Assembly (NCBI GenBank): GCA_031255985.1
Contig: JAIRRL010000098.1
Span: forward strand, 1 to 9,471
Length of the DNA: 9,471 nucleotides
Origin: Gracilibacteraceae bacterium
GTDB lineage: Bacteria > Bacillota > Desulfitobacteriia > Desulfitobacteriales > Syntrophobotulaceae
Direction: 5' to 3'
Shown piece by piece: positions 6,879 to 9,471 of this stretch. A program made the position numbers and the translations under genes. The stretch's first letter is position 1, and each line of letters starts with the position of its first letter. The notes beneath the pieces are model-generated. The model did no database searches, was not told where the DNA came from, and saw only the letters and a list, made by a program, of their open reading frames with translations.

Positions 6879-6892
6879 GTTTTAATCCTCCT

Positions 6893-6963
6893 ATAATCTA
6901 AGTCCGCCAGATAATCTAAGTCCGCCAGACTAAATCCACAACCTTAAATCTGCCTTAAATCTG
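6893..6963 (-). repeat. Tandem repeats in the nfeD-floA gap
   Basis: The 138-bp gap (6879-7016) is built of short related units. ATAATCTAAGTCCGCCAG occurs at 6893-6910 and immediately again, identical, at 6911-6928. CCTTAAATCTG occurs at 6942-6952 and again at 6953-6963. Looser copies of a TAAATCC/CAAATCC core continue to about 7003. Read on the minus strand the shared core is (C/G)NGGA(T/C)TTA, and the floA ribosome-binding site (GAGGATTAA) resembles it. The identical copies are those nearest the floA start. No terminator or clear promoter is visible. Confidence 0.85.
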
Positions 6964-7016
6964 TAAGGGAAAGTCTGATACATTAAATCCGCAAGGGCAA
7001 ATCCGCTGCGTCAAAC

Positions 7017-7505
7017 TCACCCGTTTTCAACGCGGCGAACTACGATCCGCGTCCCTTCCACAGCGATAACTTTTACCAGCGAACCCTGCGGAATATAATC
7101 CCCTTCCGAAACCACGTCCACGCGCTCGCCTTCGATCTCGACCGTTCCCGCCGGCCGGAGCAAGGTCAGCGCCGCGCCTGTCCGGTTGAGATAACGGGCA
7201 TAATCCTGTTTGGGCGCCACATATCCGTCCCGGTTATCCTGTTTGGCCGCGAGCGAAATCCGGCGCCACACCCGCCCCAGATTGCCTGTCCGCCAGGCCA
7301 CAAGGAATATGACCACTATGAGCAGCAAAAGGATGCTCATATACAAAATCCCTTGCGCGACCGAATCAGCCATGCCAAATAAACCGGCCATCATCATGAT
7401 CACGCCGATCAGCCCGGCAATGCCGCCCGGCAGGATAAATATCTCCAGCGCCACAAGAATAAGCCCCAGCACAATCAAGGCCGGCGCCGCCGCAGCTAAG
7501 AACAT
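7017..7505 (-). CDS. NfeD-family membrane protein, short form without protease domain
   Basis: NfeD proteins accompany SPFH proteins and are thought to work with them in membrane organisation. The 162 residues show three hydrophobic segments (about 6-24, 26-46 and 52-70, with the typical EIFILPGGIAGLIGVIMMMAG). A linker follows, then a C-terminal OB-fold-like domain (117-160: GTVEIEGERVDVVSEGDYIPQGSLVKVIAVEGTRIVVRRV, given here in outline), which carries the hallmark of the family. The ClpP-like serine protease domain of long NfeD proteins is absent, so this is a truncated-type NfeD. The ATG at 7505 has GGGAGGTG just upstream. floA lies next downstream on the same strand. It is probably the first gene of the minus-strand transcript. 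Confidence 0.9.
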   Translation of the reverse strand: MFLAAAAPALIVLGLILVALEIFILPGGIAGLIGVIMMMAGLFGMADSVAQGILYMSILLLLIVVIFLVAWRTGNLGRVWRRISLAAKQDNRDGYVAPKQDYARYLNRTGAALTLLRPAGTVEIEGERVDVVSEGDYIPQGSLVKVIAVEGTRIVVRRVENG

Positions 7506-7529
7506 GTTTTCACCTCCCTCCGCCAGTTT

Positions 7530-7538
7530 ATTTTATCA
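7530..7538 (-). promoter_or_regulatory. Possible extended -10 element for the nfeD-floA transcript
   Basis: On the minus strand TGATAAAAT matches the extended -10 consensus TGnTATAAT at all but one position and lies about 25 nt before the nfeD start. I see no good -35, which extended -10 promoters can lack. The implied leader is very short but includes the GGGAGGTG ribosome-binding site. Confidence 0.4.
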
Positions 7539-7616
7539 CAGCGGCAAGAAAAATAAAAGGGCGGCCTCACAATATTCTCAGTCCCGGCCAACTGCGCCCC
7601 CGCCCGGAAAAATTGC

Positions 7617-7645
7617 TTGACAGGCTAACTTTGCTTTGGTATTCT
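7617..7645 (+). promoter_or_regulatory. rbr: Sigma-A-type promoter of the rubrerythrin gene
   Basis: A perfect -35 TTGACA (7617-7622) is followed by a 17-bp spacer and the -10 TATTCT (7640-7645, four of six matches). Transcription would begin near 7652, leaving an A/T-rich leader of about 60 nt. The ribosome-binding site GGAGGTG (7702-7708) lies 5 nt before the ATG. The leader has no repressor palindrome that I can name with confidence. Confidence 0.75.
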
Positions 7646-7713
7646 GTTAAAGGTAAGATTGTCGTGTAAATATGCCGGTTATACTTTAATATTTATTTAA
7701 CGGAGGTGCGGCT

Positions 7714-8253
7714 ATGGAACTGAAAGGATCGAAAACTGAAGCCAATCTGCTGGCGGCCTTTGCCGGAGAGTCGCAGGCCCGGAACAAGTACACTTATTAC
7801 GCTTCAAAAGCGAAAAAGGAAGGGTATGAGCAAATAGCCGCCTTTTTCATCGAAACAGCCGATAACGAAAAAGAACACGCCAAACTCTGGTTCAAACTCC
7901 TGCACGACGGCGACGTCCCCGATACGGCGGCCAATCTGCGGGACGCGGCGGCGGGCGAAAACTACGAATGGACGGATATGTACGCTTCTTTTGCCCAAAC
8001 CGCCAAAGAAGAAGGGTTCACCAAGATCGCCGCTATGTTCGAGGGCGTGGGCAAGGTGGAAAAAGAACACGAGGAACGCTATCTGGCCTTGCTGAAAAAT
8101 ATTGAGAGCGGCGTCGCTTTCAAAAAAGACGGCGTGGTTTACTGGAAATGCCGCAATTGCGGTCATATTCATTCCGGAGCGGAAGCGCCCAAATTATGTC
8201 CTGTTTGCAATCATCCGCAGGCGTTTTTTGAATTGCAGTCGAAGAATTACTAG
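7714..8253 (+). CDS. rbr: Rubrerythrin
   Basis: Rubrerythrin reduces hydrogen peroxide in the cytoplasm of anaerobes using a diiron centre, with electrons arriving through its rubredoxin domain. The 179 residues have both parts. The four-helix diiron domain (1-135) carries E19 in AGESQARNKY, the first ExxH pair E52/H55 in NEKEHAK, acidic E99/E100 in AKEEGF, and the second pair E116/H119 in VEKEHEER. The C-terminal rubredoxin-like domain (140-179) has the FeS4 cysteines C146, C149, C162 and C165 (KCRNCG and LCPVCN). All expected ligands are present. It is the first gene of a plus-strand set with a metal-dependent regulator downstream. No terminator separates them, so the regulator may be co-transcribed. 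Confidence 0.96.
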   Translation: MELKGSKTEANLLAAFAGESQARNKYTYYASKAKKEGYEQIAAFFIETADNEKEHAKLWFKLLHDGDVPDTAANLRDAAAGENYEWTDMYASFAQTAKEEGFTKIAAMFEGVGKVEKEHEERYLALLKNIESGVAFKKDGVVYWKCRNCGHIHSGAEAPKLCPVCNHPQAFFELQSKNY

Positions 8254-8334
8254 GAGAATTGAGTTGGGATATCTTAGTTGAAAGAGCTTTGTGGGGAAAA
8301 TTGAGTTGGGAGAACTTAGTTAGGAGAATACTAT
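8251..8334 (+). repeat. Six 14-nt degenerate tandem units spanning the rubrerythrin-regulator gap
   Basis: The stretch from the rubrerythrin stop codon to the regulator start codon divides into six consecutive 14-nt units with consensus near TRGGAGAANTTAGT. The units in order are TAGGAGAATTGAGT, TGGGATATCTTAGT, TGAAAGAGCTTTGT, GGGGAAAATTGAGT, TGGGAGAACTTAGT and TAGGAGAATACTAT. Units 1-2 and 4-5 are also related as longer blocks, with 24 of 28 positions identical at an offset of 42. The first unit contains the TAG stop of rubrerythrin. The sixth supplies the AGGAGA ribosome-binding site and the first two bases of the next ATG. Most units contain GGAGA or GGGA. Confidence 0.85.
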
Positions 8335-8731
8335 GGGAATTCATGAATCAGGCGAAATGTATCTGGAGACGATCCTGCTGCTGACCAAGCGCAACGGCAG
8401 CGTCCGTTCCGTGGATATAGCCGCGGAATTGAGTTACAGCAAACCCAGCGTCAGCCGGGCGATGAATATCCTGAAAAAGAACGGTTTTATCACGGTGGAA
8501 AAGCCTGGCTACATTTTTCTGACAAAAATGGGCGAGCAGCGGGCAGAGGAAATACACAGCCGGCATGAGCTGATCACCGCTTTTTTGTCGTCCACGCTGG
8601 GGGTGGATAAGGAGCTGGCGGAGCGGGACGCCTGCCGGATCGAGCATGTTGTCAGCACGGAAATCGTCGCGGCGATGCGGGCCTACATGGCGGCCAATGT
8701 TGACGCTTTGGCCGTGGATATGACGGCATGA
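8333..8731 (+). CDS. DtxR/MntR-family metal-dependent transcriptional repressor
   Basis: Members of this family bind Fe2+ or Mn2+ and then repress metal-uptake and related genes. The 132 residues comprise an N-terminal winged helix (about 5-65; recognition helix near SKPSVSRAMNILKKNGF) and a dimerisation/metal domain (66-125). There is no C-terminal SH3-like domain, so the length is MntR-like. By alignment from memory, the primary-site ligands of DtxR are matched: M9 (GEMYLET), C101, E104 and H105 (ACRIEHVVS). The Mn-type Asp8 and Glu99 of Bacillus MntR are replaced by Met and Cys, which suggests iron rather than manganese sensing. In the ancillary site H78 remains, but the two other ligands appear to be Thr82 and Glu97. 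The ATG has AGGAGA upstream. The next gene overlaps by ATGA. Confidence 0.9.
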   Translation: MGIHESGEMYLETILLLTKRNGSVRSVDIAAELSYSKPSVSRAMNILKKNGFITVEKPGYIFLTKMGEQRAEEIHSRHELITAFLSSTLGVDKELAERDACRIEHVVSTEIVAAMRAYMAANVDALAVDMTA

Positions 8732-9471
8732 ATATCGATACGTCCAGAATAAGGCCCGGTTACGCGGTTCACTGTCATTCCAAGCAGGAGTCGCTTCAGT
8801 TGAAGCAGGCCATGAATTGGAATCCGGACGGTTCCGGCAGCGAGGCGTGGAAATATCTGTTTCCGGCGGCCGAGTCGCGGAGCGGTTATATGGCCGTCAG
8901 TTTTTCCACTTTGTTGCCGCGCGGCACAAAAATCCTTGAATTTGAGGATTTGCTGATCGGCGTCCCGGAAAACGACGGTCTCAGCGTGTTCGACCCTAAA
9001 GAACCCAGAACGATGGCGGAGTTTATCGGGGCGGAGCCGGATGAACCGGCGGCCGACGCCGAGCTGGCGGCGGGTTCCGGCGTCCCCCGGATACCGGTCA
9101 TCGATTCGGAGGGTTACGCGCTTGTGATCCAGGAGGGCGAAACGGCGGCGACCGGCGCGGCGGCGGGGCCGGAAGTGATCCGGGTGGATTTCGGCCAGGC
9201 GGAAGCGAGAGCGGCGGCGGAACCGGCGGCAAGGCCCGAGCCGGCAAGACCTGAACAGGCAAGGCCGGAAGTGAAGCCGGAAGCGGAAGCAAGGGCGGCC
9301 ACGCGGCCGGAAGCGGCAAGGCCGGAAGCGAAACCGGAACCGGCAAGGCCGGAGGCGGCAAGGCCGGAAGTGAAACCGGAGCCGGAAGCGAGAGCGGCCA
9401 TGCGACCGGAGCCGCCAAAGCCGGAGGTAAAACCGGAAGTGAAGCCGGAGCCGGAAGCAAGGGCGGCCAAG
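8728..9471 (+). CDS. Unrecognised protein with Pro/Glu/Ala/Arg repeats (3' end beyond window)
   Basis: I do not recognise this protein. Its ATG overlaps the regulator stop as ATGA, so translation is probably coupled. The frame is open for 248 codons to the window edge. Residues 1-78 look like a small folded domain: RPGYAVHCHSKQESLQLKQAM, then SEAWKYLFP, YMAVSFSTLLPRGTKILEFEDLLIG. The pattern YAVHC...KILEFEDLL recalls a small domain in phage-related hypothetical proteins, but this is a weak impression. Residues 80-156 are acidic and Ala-rich. From about 157 the sequence repeats EARAA, ARPE and KPEPE elements, with EARAA beginning at 159, 187, 220 and 243. No signal peptide or membrane segment is visible in this part. 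The opposite strand is also open here, but only because of codon bias. Confidence 0.7.
   Translation, partial: MNIDTSRIRPGYAVHCHSKQESLQLKQAMNWNPDGSGSEAWKYLFPAAESRSGYMAVSFSTLLPRGTKILEFEDLLIGVPENDGLSVFDPKEPRTMAEFIGAEPDEPAADAELAAGSGVPRIPVIDSEGYALVIQEGETAATGAAAGPEVIRVDFGQAEARAAAEPAARPEPARPEQARPEVKPEAEARAATRPEAARPEAKPEPARPEAARPEVKPEPEARAAMRPEPPKPEVKPEVKPEPEARAAK
9196..9471 (+). repeat. Coding tandem repeats (ARPEVKPEPEARAA-type)
   Basis: This is the repeat part of the last gene, continuing past the edge. The units are in-frame but uneven (28, 33 and 23 residues between successive EARAA motifs) and share blocks such as GCAAGGCCGGAAGTGAA and GCGAGAGCGGCC at nucleotide level. Nucleotide similarity between units, not only amino acid similarity, points to duplication by slippage or recombination. 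Confidence 0.85.

Noticed and set aside
7678..7700. PerR/Fur-like box in the rubrerythrin leader
   Set aside because: The TTATACT half-site resembles a PerR half, but the second half does not form the needed inverted match. The region is simply A/T-rich.
8278..8306. Separate promoter for the regulator (TTGAAA as -35)
   Set aside because: No acceptable -10 lies 16-18 bp downstream; the match is part of the 14-nt repeats.
8251..8334. CRISPR-like array
   Set aside because: The units are short, contiguous and degenerate, with no spacers and no cas genes in the window.
9098..9470. Two long minus-strand open frames encoding Ala/Pro/Leu-rich or Gly/Ser/Phe/Thr repeat proteins
   Set aside because: They are antisense to the repeat part of the plus-strand gene, which starts at an ATGA overlap with a clear regulator gene. 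Their repeats are only the complement of its coding repeats, and no ribosome-binding site fits.

Overview
The window looks like a piece of a GC-rich Bacillota chromosome. A diderm lineage such as the Negativicutes is my best guess. The reasons are a HisZ-type histidine regulator, a NfeD/FloA (bacterial flotillin) pair, a CydD exporter subunit, rubrerythrin, and a bactofilin beside a wall amidase. This placement rests on gene content and codon style only, because no rRNA or other phylogenetic marker is present.

Layout. Positions 1-7505 hold eight genes, all on the minus strand. In transcription order they are a short NfeD membrane protein (7505-7017), flotillin floA (6878-5865), an unrecognised small membrane-anchored protein (5827-5324), hisZ (5262-4114), gpsA (4092-3082), a secreted N-acetylmuramoyl-L-alanine amidase (2982-1459), a minimal bactofilin (1456-1139) and cydD (1056 to beyond the left edge). 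All gaps are under 140 bp, so one long transcript or a few overlapping ones are plausible. A divergent region (7506-7713) separates this block from a plus-strand set: rubrerythrin (7714-8253), a DtxR/MntR-family metalloregulator (8333-8731) and an unrecognised repeat-rich gene (8728 to beyond the right edge) that overlaps the regulator by ATGA. A good sigma-A-type promoter precedes rubrerythrin.

Functions. The minus-strand block mixes membrane organisation (NfeD/FloA), phospholipid precursor synthesis (GpsA), wall remodelling (amidase plus bactofilin), the redox exporter needed for cytochrome bd (CydD) and control of histidine synthesis (HisZ). The plus-strand set joins peroxide defence (rubrerythrin) to metal-dependent transcription control, a sensible pairing in an anaerobe.

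What stands out. No large new system is evident; these are mostly housekeeping genes. The odd signal lies between the genes. Four of the short intergenic gaps consist largely of decayed tandem repeats of differing period (about 14, 15, 16 and 18 nt), and in at least two cases the unit itself carries a Shine-Dalgarno-like motif. One array continues an open frame that could be an out-of-frame tail of the bactofilin. The hisZ ribosome-binding site lies 35 nt from its start codon, with a GC hairpin between them that could close the gap. The last gene ends in the window with a long Pro/Glu/Ala/Arg repeat.
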